The notes beneath the pieces were generated by a model. That model searched no databases. It saw only the letters and a list, made by a program, of their open reading frames with translations, and was not told the origin of the DNA. The position numbers and the translations under genes are program-made. From Deltaproteobacteria bacterium (GTDB taxonomy: Bacteria > Desulfobacterota > Binatia > UTPRO1), in assembly GCA_029262315.1 (NCBI GenBank), contig JAJCZP010000035.1:1-45062 (forward strand): a stretch of 45,062 bases of DNA, in the 5' to 3' direction. Positions 15,736-24,277 of the stretch are shown piece by piece. Each line of letters begins with the position of its first letter. The stretch's first letter is position 1.

Positions 15736-16830
15736 CTAGAAGAACAAGAGCGCGACGGCGACCTGGAGGAGCAAGAGGCAGAGGTACGTGAGCGGAAAGA
15801 TTCGGCGACACGCGCGGTCGACGCGATCTCCGCGCTCGACGTCTCCTTTTCGGTCGAGCTTATTGACGGCCAGACTGACGACGACCGTCGCGCACATGGT
15901 CAGAAAGCTGAGATTGATGAAGCCGTGCATCAGCGTGAAATAGGAGATGTGCGGGAGGATATCGCTCACGACGATCTGGTAGGCGACGCCGGTCAGGATT
16001 CCGATGAATGAAACGTTGAGCCGATCGGCGAGCAACGACCGGTCCATCCAGAACACCGAGAACGAAATCAGGACGATCATGGCGAGCGGGATGATGACGA
16101 GCCGGGCGACGAAGAACGGCTCCCGCTGTACGTCGATACCGACGACGAAGGCGGACGCGACGGCCCGTCGTCCCGCATACGATTCGGGACGCGTCCGGCT
16201 CGCCATGTCGACGCCCGTGACGTTCCATTGCGGGAGGCGAGCCGTGGTAGGTGCCGAGCCCCCGGTCCCCGACTCCGCGCGCAGCGCGACCTCGCTGTCG
16301 TCGAATCCGAGCACCTCGAACACCGCCTCCAGACGTTGCTCGTCCAGCGGGAAGCGGCGCATGTTGAGCTCTGCCTTTGCTACCGCCGTCAGAGTCTCGA
16401 TCAGGGTCTGGCTCCCGTCCGGCTGCGTTCGAAGCACGATGCTGTGCTTCTCGTAGCTGCCCGACTCGTTGACGAGAAAGACCTGCGGGAACCACGCGGT
16501 GGCGATCTCGCTGAACTGGTAGCCTCCTTGATGAACCTTCTCGTCGACTCCTGCCGTGTCGGGGTCGAAGGCCTGGCGCGCGTCCCGCCACCGGAGTGTG
16601 AGCACGCCCGAGAAGGCGTAGGTCTCGTCCCGCTCGGAGATCTCGTTCACGTCGTGTAGGTGGAAGCTGGCTCGAACCTCCACGGGACCCTCGGCCGGCG
16701 GAGGACCGAGCAGAAAGGCGTCGGGGGCGCCGATCGTTTGTGCGGTTGCGGTCCGTGGGCCATGCGGACCGATGACGGCGAGGAGCACGGCCACCGCCAC
16801 CAGCGTGCTCATTCTTTCCGAAGGACGCAT
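15736..16830 (-). CDS. Prokaryotic pentameric ligand-gated ion channel (Cys-loop receptor homologue)
   Basis: 364 aa from ATG 16830 (4 bp after the CorA-like stop). A signal peptide (~1-31) precedes a beta-sandwich extracellular domain (~40-230) with the prokaryotic-type loop lacking the Cys pair. Four membrane helices follow: M1 with the conserved Pro (LVIIPLAMIVLISFSVFWM), M2 pore (LNVSFIGILTGVAYQIVVS), M3 (YFTLMHGFINLSFLTM) and a C-terminal M4. It should form a homopentameric channel in the inner membrane opened by an unknown ligand or pH, as in GLIC/ELIC. It is the last gene of a seven-gene coupled operon. Confidence 0.88.
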   Translation of the reverse strand: MRPSERMSTLVAVAVLLAVIGPHGPRTATAQTIGAPDAFLLGPPPAEGPVEVRASFHLHDVNEISERDETYAFSGVLTLRWRDARQAFDPDTAGVDEKVHQGGYQFSEIATAWFPQVFLVNESGSYEKHSIVLRTQPDGSQTLIETLTAVAKAELNMRRFPLDEQRLEAVFEVLGFDDSEVALRAESGTGGSAPTTARLPQWNVTGVDMASRTRPESYAGRRAVASAFVVGIDVQREPFFVARLVIIPLAMIVLISFSVFWMDRSLLADRLNVSFIGILTGVAYQIVVSDILPHISYFTLMHGFINLSFLTMCATVVVSLAVNKLDRKGDVERGDRVDRACRRIFPLTYLCLLLLQVAVALLFF

Positions 16831-16834
16831 GCTG

Positions 16835-17761
16835 TCAGATCCAGCGCCGCCAATGCAGGAACCACCAGCACCCCACCGCAACCATCGTCAGCAGGCCGCA
16901 GACAACCCAAAAGCCCCAAGGGTCGTGTGCCTCGGGCATCCCGGCGACGTTCATGCCGAGCAGGCCCGTCACGAAGGTGAGCGGCAGGAAGACCGTCGCG
17001 ACGACGGTGAGGTTGTAGGAGACGCGGTTCATCTGAGCCGACATCTGAGTCTCCATTCGATCGTGCAACAGCAGCAAGCGCTCGCGCGCATCCTCGAGTG
17101 TCTCGAGGTGGCATCCGACGTGCTCGGTCGCCGTGCTGAGGGCCACGCGGTCGTGGTCGTCGATCGAGAGCGAGCGATCCGCGGCGACGACGTTGAACAA
17201 GTTGCGCAAGGCGACGATCGGGCGGCGGAGGCGGAAGGCCCGGTGGCGGAGCGTAGCGACCGCCGCGAGTGGGGGCCCCTCGCTCTGCGACAAGACGCGA
17301 TCCTCCATATGCTCGGTTTCGTCCGAGATCTCGGCGACTTGATTCTCGAAGCGGTCGGCGTAGTCGATCGCCATCTCCGTGAGCAGTTCCAACGGGCTGT
17401 TCGGACCGCACCCGTCGGCACTCCGAGTTCGTATCGCCTCGATGCCGTCGTTCCGTCCCGTGTGCGCGCTGAGCACGCGGTTCTTCTCGATCAGCAGTAC
17501 GACGGATCCCGATCCCTCGGCCTGGTCGGCCTCGACGCCCGCACTGCCGTGCAGCGTGACGAAGAAGCCGTGGTCCAGCTTGACGCGTCGCGGAGCGGTG
17601 GGCGGATCGAGGAGTAACTGCTGGGCGCGCTGGTCAACGCCCGATGCGTGCGCGAGCCAGTCGCGGTCGCCGGGATCGGCGAGATTGACGTCGTGCCAGA
17701 TGGCCGGCGGGGGCCCGGCGTTGCCCGGGCCTCGAGAGCCGAGTTCGACGCGGAAGCTCAT
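16835..17761 (-). CDS. CorA/ZntB-like divalent-cation transporter
   Basis: 308 aa. A soluble N-terminal domain and long stalk helices lead to two C-terminal membrane segments with the signature TGLLGMNVAGMPEAHDP between them; GMN is the selectivity-loop motif of the CorA superfamily, and YNLTVVATVFLPLTF is typical just before it. ZntB-like Zn2+ or Mg2+ transport is likely; the ion cannot be decided. ATG 17761 overlaps the PqiC stop (ATGA). Confidence 0.88.
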   Translation of the reverse strand: MSFRVELGSRGPGNAGPPPAIWHDVNLADPGDRDWLAHASGVDQRAQQLLLDPPTAPRRVKLDHGFFVTLHGSAGVEADQAEGSGSVVLLIEKNRVLSAHTGRNDGIEAIRTRSADGCGPNSPLELLTEMAIDYADRFENQVAEISDETEHMEDRVLSQSEGPPLAAVATLRHRAFRLRRPIVALRNLFNVVAADRSLSIDDHDRVALSTATEHVGCHLETLEDARERLLLLHDRMETQMSAQMNRVSYNLTVVATVFLPLTFVTGLLGMNVAGMPEAHDPWGFWVVCGLLTMVAVGCWWFLHWRRWI

Positions 17762-18354
17762 TCGCGCATCGTCGCGAAGCGACGCGCGATCGCCTCACTG
17801 AGGCGTGCGAGCAGCTCCGCCTGGACCTCGACGCTCGCCCGGTATCCCGATTGCGTGATGGCCTGCTGGTAGTTGAACTGGTCACTGGCGAGCAGGCGGT
17901 GCCCTTTGGCCTGGTGGAGCGACCAGCGGCCGCCGAGGACGACCGTGCCCTGCTCGGTGCCGTGGAAACGCTCGACGTCGACGTCGAGCCGGTAGTCGAT
18001 ACGGTCCTCGCGTGCCGGGTCGCCGTCGACACGCACTTCCGGGAGTGCCACGGTCAGGTTCGCGGCGAGCGCCCGACGGACGCCGCGGGGCAGGGGCTCG
18101 CCCCAGTGGTGATAGGTGGCGGGGCGGATCTGGTACGCGGCGGTCTCGAGGACGAGTCCCGGTTGTCGCAGATAGTCGGCCAGCTCGATGCGTCCGAGCC
18201 CGAGGACCGCTTCGGCAGCCTCGCCGGGGGTCGATTCCGCGCCGCCGACTGCGGCGCCGGGCGCCGCGGATGTGAGGAGATAGTAGCTCGTTTCGGGCAC
18301 GCTGCTGCACGCCGTCGCGAGGAGAAGCGCCAACACTACGGTTCGTCGTCTCAT
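17758..18354 (-). CDS. pqiC: PqiC-like outer-membrane lipoprotein (ABC-type transport auxiliary)
   Basis: 198 aa. A lipoprotein signal peptide ends LLLATAC, followed by SSVPETSYYLL, the typical opening of the PqiC/YmbA auxiliary lipoprotein family. RIELADYLRQPGLV and HHWGEPL match the family core. In the Pqi pathway PqiC lies in the outer membrane and receives the PqiB periplasmic tunnel. ATGA overlaps on both sides (with PqiB upstream and CorA downstream) indicate coupled translation. Confidence 0.88.
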   Translation of the reverse strand: MRRRTVVLALLLATACSSVPETSYYLLTSAAPGAAVGGAESTPGEAAEAVLGLGRIELADYLRQPGLVLETAAYQIRPATYHHWGEPLPRGVRRALAANLTVALPEVRVDGDPAREDRIDYRLDVDVERFHGTEQGTVVLGGRWSLHQAKGHRLLASDQFNYQQAITQSGYRASVEVQAELLARLSEAIARRFATMRE

Positions 18355-19967
18355 TGGCCCACCTTGGGTTCTGGATCGGGCCCTTGGGTCGTCGACAACA
18401 CGAGGGCGCTGGGTCTGGCGTTCAGGGTCGTGAGGAGCTGGTCGAGGCCGGCGAGGGTCGCGCCGAGTCCGCTCACGGCACGCTGCAGATCCTCGTAGAG
18501 CGCCGAGCCGGGCGCCAGGCCCTCCATGGTGCGATTGAGATCGGCCAAGGTTGCCTCGAGCGCGGCCGGCAGTGCCTTGGTCGCGTCCTCCTGCAGGATG
18601 ACATCGAGATCGGCGAGCGTGTCGCCCGCGGTTGCGACGGTCTTCGTGAGCGCGTCGAGCGTGCCCTCGATCGGCAGCTGCTGCAGCTTGTCGAGCAGCG
18701 CCGCGACCTTGAGCTCGATCTGCTCGAGTCCCGACGAGTAGGTGGGCAGGAAGGTGTGCCCGCCTGCCTCGTGCACCGTCGCGGCCGGCGGGTCGTCGAA
18801 GAAGTCGAGCGCCACGAACAGGCGTCCCGTGATCAAGCTGCCTGTCTTGAGCGAGGCCCGGAGGCCCGACGGCACACCGTCTGCAATAGTCTTCGCCAGC
18901 TGGTCTTGGCCTGCGGGAGTGTCCGGAAGGCCGACGCGGACGGGATCGACGCGGATGAGCGCGGCGACGCGCGTGTGTCCCTTCTCACCCAGGAGTGGGC
19001 TGTCGGCGTCGTAGCGGTACGGTGTCTCCACGACGCTGCCGATAGGAATTCCCCGGTACTCGACCGGGGCGCCGGCCTGCAGGCCGCGGAGCGAGGTGTC
19101 GAACAGCAGCACGTAGTCGAGGTGATGCTGGGCGGCCTGCCGGTACGTGCTCTCCGGGTCCGGGAAGAGGGTGAACTCGGCCAGCGGTTCGACCCGCTCG
19201 CCCGGCGGGCTTCCCGGCGGGAGATCGAAGGTCACGCCACCCATGAGCAGCGCCTCGAGAGATGCCGTCCGGACCGAGAGCCCGCTGGCGTTCAGGTCTA
19301 CCGCGACGCCGCTTGCGTTCCAGAAACGGGTCGTGGTCGTCACCAGGTCGTCGTAAGGGGACTGGATGAAGATGCGGTAGCGGCTGTGCTTGGTCTCGAG
19401 GTCGAGCGTGCTGCTCTCGACCCGGCCGACGGTGTAGCCGTGGTAGAGTACCGGGTTCCCGGGACCGAGTGGGGCGGTCGTGGGGCTGACCAGGGTGAGG
19501 TGCAGGCCGGCGGCCGTCGGTGGCGTGATCGGGGGATCCTCGAGGCCGACGAAGTCGCGCCGTCCTTCGGCACCGGTGCCCGGTGCCAGCTCGATGTACG
19601 CGCCCGATAGGAGGGTGCCGAGTCCCGACAGGCCTGCACGCCCGACGCGTGGTCGCACGACCCAGAATTCCGTTTCTTCGCGCAGCAGCCGGCGCGTGCC
19701 GGGGTCGAGCCGGGCGCGCACGGTGACGCTCGCGAGCTTGTCCCCGATCTCGACGGCGTCGACGATGCCGACCGCGACCGCGCGGAACTTGATCTTGGTC
19801 TTGCCGACGTCGATGCCCTCGGCGGTGTTGAGCTTGATGGTGATCTCGGGCCCCTGCGTCAGGTATGTGTGGATCACCATCCATGCACCGATCGCCACCG
19901 CGGCGAGCGGTACGAGCCAGATCGCGGAGAGTTTCCGCGCGCGTTCCTTGACGACTGCGTCAGGCAT
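18351..19967 (-). CDS. pqiB: PqiB, MCE-domain lipid-tunnel protein
   Basis: 538 aa. One N-terminal membrane helix (IWLVPLAAVAIGAWMVI) is followed by three MCE/MlaD domains at ~40-130, ~155-250 and ~280-400, each with the characteristic G..V.Y.G..(V/I)G.V strand pair (KIKFRAVAVGIVDAV; VLYHGYTVGRVESS; VEYRGIPIGSVVET). A C-terminal helical region with LDALTKTVATAGDTLADLD probably forms the needle-like coiled barrel. PqiB spans the periplasm to move lipids between membranes. It overlaps the upstream PqiA half-gene by 8 bp. Confidence 0.92.
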   Translation of the reverse strand: MPDAVVKERARKLSAIWLVPLAAVAIGAWMVIHTYLTQGPEITIKLNTAEGIDVGKTKIKFRAVAVGIVDAVEIGDKLASVTVRARLDPGTRRLLREETEFWVVRPRVGRAGLSGLGTLLSGAYIELAPGTGAEGRRDFVGLEDPPITPPTAAGLHLTLVSPTTAPLGPGNPVLYHGYTVGRVESSTLDLETKHSRYRIFIQSPYDDLVTTTTRFWNASGVAVDLNASGLSVRTASLEALLMGGVTFDLPPGSPPGERVEPLAEFTLFPDPESTYRQAAQHHLDYVLLFDTSLRGLQAGAPVEYRGIPIGSVVETPYRYDADSPLLGEKGHTRVAALIRVDPVRVGLPDTPAGQDQLAKTIADGVPSGLRASLKTGSLITGRLFVALDFFDDPPAATVHEAGGHTFLPTYSSGLEQIELKVAALLDKLQQLPIEGTLDALTKTVATAGDTLADLDVILQEDATKALPAALEATLADLNRTMEGLAPGSALYEDLQRAVSGLGATLAGLDQLLTTLNARPSALVLSTTQGPDPEPKVGQ

Positions 19968-20592
19968 CGGACTCCTTTTGGGCGGGCACCTGGTCCCAGA
20001 TCAGTCGGGGGTCGAAAGAGCCCGCCGCCAGAATCGTCGAGACGACGACGCCCGCGAACGCCAGCGCGGCGTTCCCGGGACGGATCGTGAGCAGGTCCCC
20101 GAGGTTGATCAGGGCGACCAGGATCGCGACCACGAATACGTCGATCATCGACCACCGGCCGACCATCTCCGTTACTTTGTAGAGCCTCGCCCGATCATGC
20201 GGCGATGCGGTGGACGCCCGCGCGACGCCCAACACGAGCGTCGAGAGGATCAGGATCTTGGCGATCGGAACGACGACGCTGGCGATGAGGATGACGAGGG
20301 CGATCGGATACGCGCCCTCTTCCCAGAGCAGGACGACGCCCCCGAGAATCGTGCTCGGTGTCACGCGGCCGAGATTCTCGGTGTGCATGATGGGAAGGAT
20401 GTTCGCCGGCAGTAGCAGCACTACCGCTGTCAGCAGCAGTGCGATCGTGCGTTGGAGACTGTCGGGCTTGCGAACGTGAATGGGCGCCTCACACCGAGGG
20501 CAACGATGCAGCGCGGCGCTCGACGCTTTGCCACAGACGTGGCAGGCCGCCAAGCCATGGGCCGCCGCGGTGCCCTGGGGATAGGCGCTCAC
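19960..20592 (-). CDS. pqiA: PqiA-domain membrane protein, second half
   Basis: 210 aa from GTG 20592 (GTGA overlap with the upstream half). An N-terminal zinc-ribbon-like CHVCG...CPRCEAPI is followed by four membrane helices with LLPANILPIM, GRWSMIDVFVVAILVALI and FAGVVVSTILAA, all typical of the PqiA domain. In E. coli one PqiA chain carries two such domains; here each is its own gene. It should recruit or feed lipid to PqiB in the inner membrane. Confidence 0.9.
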   Translation of the reverse strand: MSAYPQGTAAAHGLAACHVCGKASSAALHRCPRCEAPIHVRKPDSLQRTIALLLTAVVLLLPANILPIMHTENLGRVTPSTILGGVVLLWEEGAYPIALVILIASVVVPIAKILILSTLVLGVARASTASPHDRARLYKVTEMVGRWSMIDVFVVAILVALINLGDLLTIRPGNAALAFAGVVVSTILAAGSFDPRLIWDQVPAQKESDA

Positions 20593-21224
20593 GCGTCGCG
20601 GCCCTCGATGGCGTTCCAGACGTAGTGGCGGTCCAGGGCTGCGAGCGCCGCGGTGAGGCAGACGGTGAACGCGAAGAACGCCCAGAACGATGGACCGAGG
20701 AGCATCGTGGCCATCTTGGCGATTTTGATGAAGCTCACCAGGACGCCGATCAGGAACACCTCGGCCATGCTCCACGGACCGATCACGAAGACGAGGCGTC
20801 CGATGTGACGGAGCCAGGGGTAGCGACGGCCGGTGACGAGAGGCACGAGGAGCGCGATCACGCTGGCCGTGAGCACGGCCGGTGCGATCACGATGAACGT
20901 CAGCACGAGCGCCGCGAGGACGCGGCTGCCATCGTCGTAGAGCGCGCTGGCGCTCTCCGTGAGCGTCATCACACGCTCCAAGCCCGACGCCTTGAACGCG
21001 AGAAACGGGTACACGTTGGCCAGCATCAGGAGGACGGCCGCGGCGAGAGCGAACGCGAGCGGACGGTGCAGACCCTGCTTGGGCGATGCCGCGATCGTCG
21101 TGCCGCAGCGCGGGCATTGCGCCCGCTGTCCGGGCGCGAGCGGGCCCAGGTCGACGAGGAGGTCGCATTCGAGGCAGGCGACGGGCGTCGTGGCCGCGCG
21201 CGTCTGTGCCGCGTCCGCCGTCAC
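20589..21224 (-). CDS. pqiA: PqiA-domain membrane protein, first half
   Basis: 211 aa from GTG 21224 (GTGA overlap with the channel gene). A CLEC..CPRCG ribbon at residues ~17-43 precedes four membrane helices with MLANVYPFLAFKASG and GPWSMAEVFLIGVLVSFIK, the counterpart of the second-half motif. Together with the next gene it reconstitutes a two-domain PqiA. Confidence 0.9.
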   Translation of the reverse strand: MTADAAQTRAATTPVACLECDLLVDLGPLAPGQRAQCPRCGTTIAASPKQGLHRPLAFALAAAVLLMLANVYPFLAFKASGLERVMTLTESASALYDDGSRVLAALVLTFIVIAPAVLTASVIALLVPLVTGRRYPWLRHIGRLVFVIGPWSMAEVFLIGVLVSFIKIAKMATMLLGPSFWAFFAFTVCLTAALAALDRHYVWNAIEGRDA

Positions 21225-21931
21225 GATCCCCGCTCGATGTCGCCGCGGCGCCTCACCGGACCGCGGGCGGCGCGAAGGCCGACGAGGTGGGCAATGAGAA
21301 TCGCGGGATAGATCTGTCCGATCAACGCTTCAACGGTCGTGACTGCGCGCAGTATCGGTGTCCCCGGGACGACGTCACCGAAGCCGAGCGTCGTGAGCGT
21401 GACGAGGCTGTAGTAGAAGGTCTCGACGATGTGGCCGCGCGCGAGATCCGTTGCTCCGACCGCGCTCAGTGGACGGCCCTGCTCGAGAAGCGAGCCCGGC
21501 GCAATGATCTCGAACGTCGCGTATACCTGGGCGAAGAAGGCGCCGATCAGGATGTAGGTGCAGACTCCGCCGATGACGACGTCGAAGGTGACCTCCTCGC
21601 GCGTCATCACGTGCTCGAGGAGTACGCACGTGACGAAGGCGAGAAACACGGCGGGCAGCACGCGCGCCAGCGGCATGAGTGGCCCGATCCCCGCCGTCCA
21701 GATGATGACGTCGACCACGAGCGTCACGATCGCCAGCGAGAAGGCCAGCGAGCGCATGCGGCCTGCGTCGACGGCCCAGACGGCTGCGGCAATCGTGCAC
21801 CAGCCCAGAAGCGCCTGCGAGATCAGGCCGTACGGGGTCGTCGCGACGACGGGCAGGACGAGCAGCAGGGCCATGAGCGTGAAGAGCAACAGCGTGAAGC
21901 GGGCCCGCGTCGAACTCGCGCCTGCGATCAT
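21221..21931 (-). CDS. Two-pore-helix potassium channel
   Basis: 236 aa from ATG 21931. Several N-terminal membrane helices precede a pore module: an outer helix (VVIGGVCTYILIGAFFAQVYATF), a pore helix and filter (YYSLVTLTTLGFGDV, a variant of TVGYGD), and an inner helix (LIGQIYPAILIAHLVGL). K+ selectivity is expected from TLGFGD; no RCK or cyclic-nucleotide domain is attached. It is the first gene of the channel-pqiAABC-corA-pLGIC operon. A partial second copy lies 300 bp upstream in the opposite orientation. Confidence 0.85.
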   Translation of the reverse strand: MIAGASSTRARFTLLLFTLMALLLVLPVVATTPYGLISQALLGWCTIAAAVWAVDAGRMRSLAFSLAIVTLVVDVIIWTAGIGPLMPLARVLPAVFLAFVTCVLLEHVMTREEVTFDVVIGGVCTYILIGAFFAQVYATFEIIAPGSLLEQGRPLSAVGATDLARGHIVETFYYSLVTLTTLGFGDVVPGTPILRAVTTVEALIGQIYPAILIAHLVGLRAARGPVRRRGDIERGS

Positions 21932-22226
21932 CGAGCCGAGATCCCGCGAGCTGGCCGGAACGGCATGGCCGAGTCCTCGTAGGGTTCTCTACTTCTTGCG
22001 AGCGCGCGGTGCATTCCCGCCAGTAGCCAGAAAGCGCCGTGAGCGTCAAGCGAGTCCGGAGGCATCAAGGACGCGCCGCCCCGCTGCCTCTCGTAGACCT
22101 GTCGGCCGCCGACTTTCGTCGAAGCGCAGCTCGCGACGGCAACGGCGAGAAGACTCAGACGTTAGGTGCCTCGCCGGCATCCTGGCTCGATCCAGGTCGG
22201 GACGTCTACGACGCCATGCGCACTAG

Positions 22227-22340
22227 ATCGGCGCCTTCTTCTCTCAGGTGTACGCCGCGTTCGAGATCCTTGCCCCGGGCTCCCTGACGACGTACGAGGG
22301 GGAGCCAAGCGATGTTATCGAGAAATCAGCTGCGTTGTGA
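22227..22340 (+). pseudogene. Fragment of a second potassium-channel gene
   Basis: The plus-strand translation IGAFFSQVYAAFEILAPGSL matches IGAFFAQVYATFEIIAPGSL of the intact channel encoded on the other strand, ending at a TGA. There is no start and no pore filter. The region 21932-22226 before it shows no gene; a GTTAGGT that resembles an attC crossover box occurs near 22165. Confidence 0.75.
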
Positions 22341-22390
22341 TCGCGGCCGGGTCCTGGTGGTTCCTGCGCTGGCGACGATGGGTCCGATGG
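22331..22390 (+). pseudogene. Fragment of a second CorA-like gene (C-terminus)
   Basis: In a different frame from the channel fragment, VVIAAGSWWFLRWRRWVRW matches the extreme C-terminus of the intact CorA-like protein (AVGCWWFLHWRRWI). The two fragments abut, as if the middle of a duplicated channel-to-corA operon had been deleted. Confidence 0.6.
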
Positions 22391-23511
22391 GGCGGGGAGA
22401 GGCACTCAGGTGCAGCCCTCGCCGAAGTGCCGTGTTGGCTGTTCTCATGGTCGGCGGCATCCTAGTCGCGGGTTGCAGCAGCGTGTTCGGGCCCAAGGGC
22501 ACGCTCGGGCCGGGGTCGATCATCCGGGGTCGGGGGCTCTACAGTGAGGTCATCAGCCGCACGAGCGACGAGCAGACACTCCGTGCGATCGTCCAGATGC
22601 GGTATGGCGAGTCCATCGGGCTGCTGACCGTCGCGAACATCACGGCGAGCCTCAAGTTCTCCACATCCGTCGGTGCGCAGTTCGGCTATGGTCCCTCGAG
22701 TAACTTCGAGCGGAACCTCGTGCCGCTCTCAACCGGGGTCGCCTATGAGGAGAGCCCGACGATCTCGTACACGCCCGTGAAGGGGGAGCGCTACGTCAGG
22801 AATCTGCTGTCGCCGATCGGGCTCGAGATCCTGGTCCTGTTCGGGGGGATAGAGCGGGGGGCGGAAGGGATCATGAAGCTCCTCCTCAAGCAGGTGAACG
22901 GCCTGCGCAATCCGCTCCATGGCGAGGTGGACGATCGGGCGCCATTCGACCGCGCTGTTCATCTCCTCGCCCAGCTGCGGCGCGCTGGGCTCGCGGACCT
23001 GACGGCGTCGCCGGACGCGGCGCAAGCCTTCGCGCTCGTCATTCATGGATACGCGCCCGAGGAACGACAAGCCGTTCAGGAACTGCTCCGGCTATTCAAG
23101 ATCTCGGGATCTCCGGAGAGAGATGGGGGTGACATCGTGCTGCCTCTGCGCCTCGCCGTCGGTAGCGGTGAGCGGTCGCGGCTCGACGTGCAGACGCGCT
23201 CGATTCTCGATGTGCTCCATATTGCGGCCGCCGGCGTCCGGGTGCCGCCCGAGCACATCGAAGTGGGGGTCACGAATTCTGCCCTGGACGACATCCACCT
23301 GCCGGGGGGGTTCTTGGAGATCCAGCGGTCTAGCGAGCGGCCGCCGCGCGGGCGTGCGATGGTTGCCATCCGCCATCACGGCTGGTGGTTCTATATCGCC
23401 GCGGCAGATGGGCCGAGCAAGTTCGGTTTTCGACTCGTGGACACCCTGTTGACGATGGTTCAAGAAGGACGGCAGCCGAGTGCGCCCGTGGTGACGATTC
23501 CGGCGCGGTAG
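22387..23511 (+). CDS. Lipoprotein of unknown function
   Basis: 374 aa from ATG 22387; an in-frame ATG at 22312 would begin inside the channel/CorA scar, so the later start is preferred. A signal peptide with lipobox (LMVGGILVAGC, then SS) is followed by a FGPKGTLGPGSIIRGRGLYSEVI segment, a mid region predicted to be helical, and a C-terminal domain containing RGRAMVAIRHHGWWFYI. Similar C-termini occur in bacterial lipoproteins of unknown role. It may originally have been next to the duplicated channel operon whose scar precedes it. Confidence 0.65.
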   Translation: MGRGEALRCSPRRSAVLAVLMVGGILVAGCSSVFGPKGTLGPGSIIRGRGLYSEVISRTSDEQTLRAIVQMRYGESIGLLTVANITASLKFSTSVGAQFGYGPSSNFERNLVPLSTGVAYEESPTISYTPVKGERYVRNLLSPIGLEILVLFGGIERGAEGIMKLLLKQVNGLRNPLHGEVDDRAPFDRAVHLLAQLRRAGLADLTASPDAAQAFALVIHGYAPEERQAVQELLRLFKISGSPERDGGDIVLPLRLAVGSGERSRLDVQTRSILDVLHIAAAGVRVPPEHIEVGVTNSALDDIHLPGGFLEIQRSSERPPRGRAMVAIRHHGWWFYIAAADGPSKFGFRLVDTLLTMVQEGRQPSAPVVTIPAR

Positions 23512-23542
23512 TACGGACTCGCGGTTCCGGGCGCCACGTGCA

Positions 23543-24277
23543 CTAGAGCGGCGGCTGCACAACCTTATAGGACACCTGGCCGGCCTGATAGATCGGCTGG
23601 TACCACGTCGAGCCGCAGCGTGTGTAGTTGATGCCGTTCACCTCGACCCGGTCCATCGTGCAGCCGTCCGTTTGCGCTTGCGACTGAGCCTGGGCCGAGT
23701 TCAGGGTGGCCCCGATCACAAGCCCCGCAGCCAGCCCGACCACGGCCGCCGCGGCCGCGTCATCGTTATAGTAGTGCCCGCCGTAGTAGCCGCCATGGTA
23801 GTGGTGGTCGTCGTAGTAGTCCTGGCGGTCGTCCTGGCGGTCGTCGGCCCAGTCCTGCCGGTCGTCCTGTCGCTCCTGTCCGTGGTCCTGCCGGTCCTCG
23901 CGATTCTCGGTGTGGCTCGACTCCCGGCCCGATTGGCGGTCCTGCGCCGCCGACTGGCGCGAGCCCTGGTTCTGAGACGCCGTGCCCTGGCGTTGCTGCC
24001 CGGCACTCTGGCGACCCGATTGTGCCTGCCCCGAGCGGGAGCCGAAGTTGCCGCTCCGGGCGGCGCCGCTTCGCGAGTAGCCGCCCCCGCTACGATGTGA
24101 CGACCCGAACGATCCGCCGCGCGCGGCGCCACCGCCACGCCCGCCGCCACGCGAAAAGCCGCCACCGCCACGCCCGCCGCCGCCCCGTCCGCGCGCGTCC
24201 GCCTCCGCGCAGACCATGATGACGCCGACGGCAATCGCGAGGCTGGCGAGCCACCACCGACGCCGCATCGACGTCAC
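23543..24277 (-). CDS. Exported Gly/Arg-, Gln/Ser- and Asp/Arg-rich low-complexity protein
   Basis: 244 aa from GTG 24277 (GTGA overlap with the DUF2092 gene); ATG 24268 is an alternative. A signal peptide (LASLAIAVGVIMVCAEADA) precedes RG/GGG-rich, Ser/Gln-rich and DDRQD-repeat stretches, then YHGGYYGGHYYN, a hydrophobic AAAAVVGLAAGLVIGA segment and a small C-terminal domain with two Cys (DGCTM, TRCGSTW). This organisation is seen in envelope proteins of unknown function. Base composition bias makes shadow frames long here, but the signal peptide and operon position support this frame. Confidence 0.7.
   Translation of the reverse strand: MTSMRRRWWLASLAIAVGVIMVCAEADARGRGGGGRGGGGFSRGGGRGGGAARGGSFGSSHRSGGGYSRSGAARSGNFGSRSGQAQSGRQSAGQQRQGTASQNQGSRQSAAQDRQSGRESSHTENREDRQDHGQERQDDRQDWADDRQDDRQDYYDDHHYHGGYYGGHYYNDDAAAAAVVGLAAGLVIGATLNSAQAQSQAQTDGCTMDRVEVNGINYTRCGSTWYQPIYQAGQVSYKVVQPPL

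Noticed and set aside
23543-24277. Plus-strand frames opposite the Gly-rich gene (Val/Leu-rich at 23672-24100)
   Set aside because: They arise from reading the complement of GAC/CGG-rich repeats; the minus-strand frame has a signal peptide and operon overlaps.
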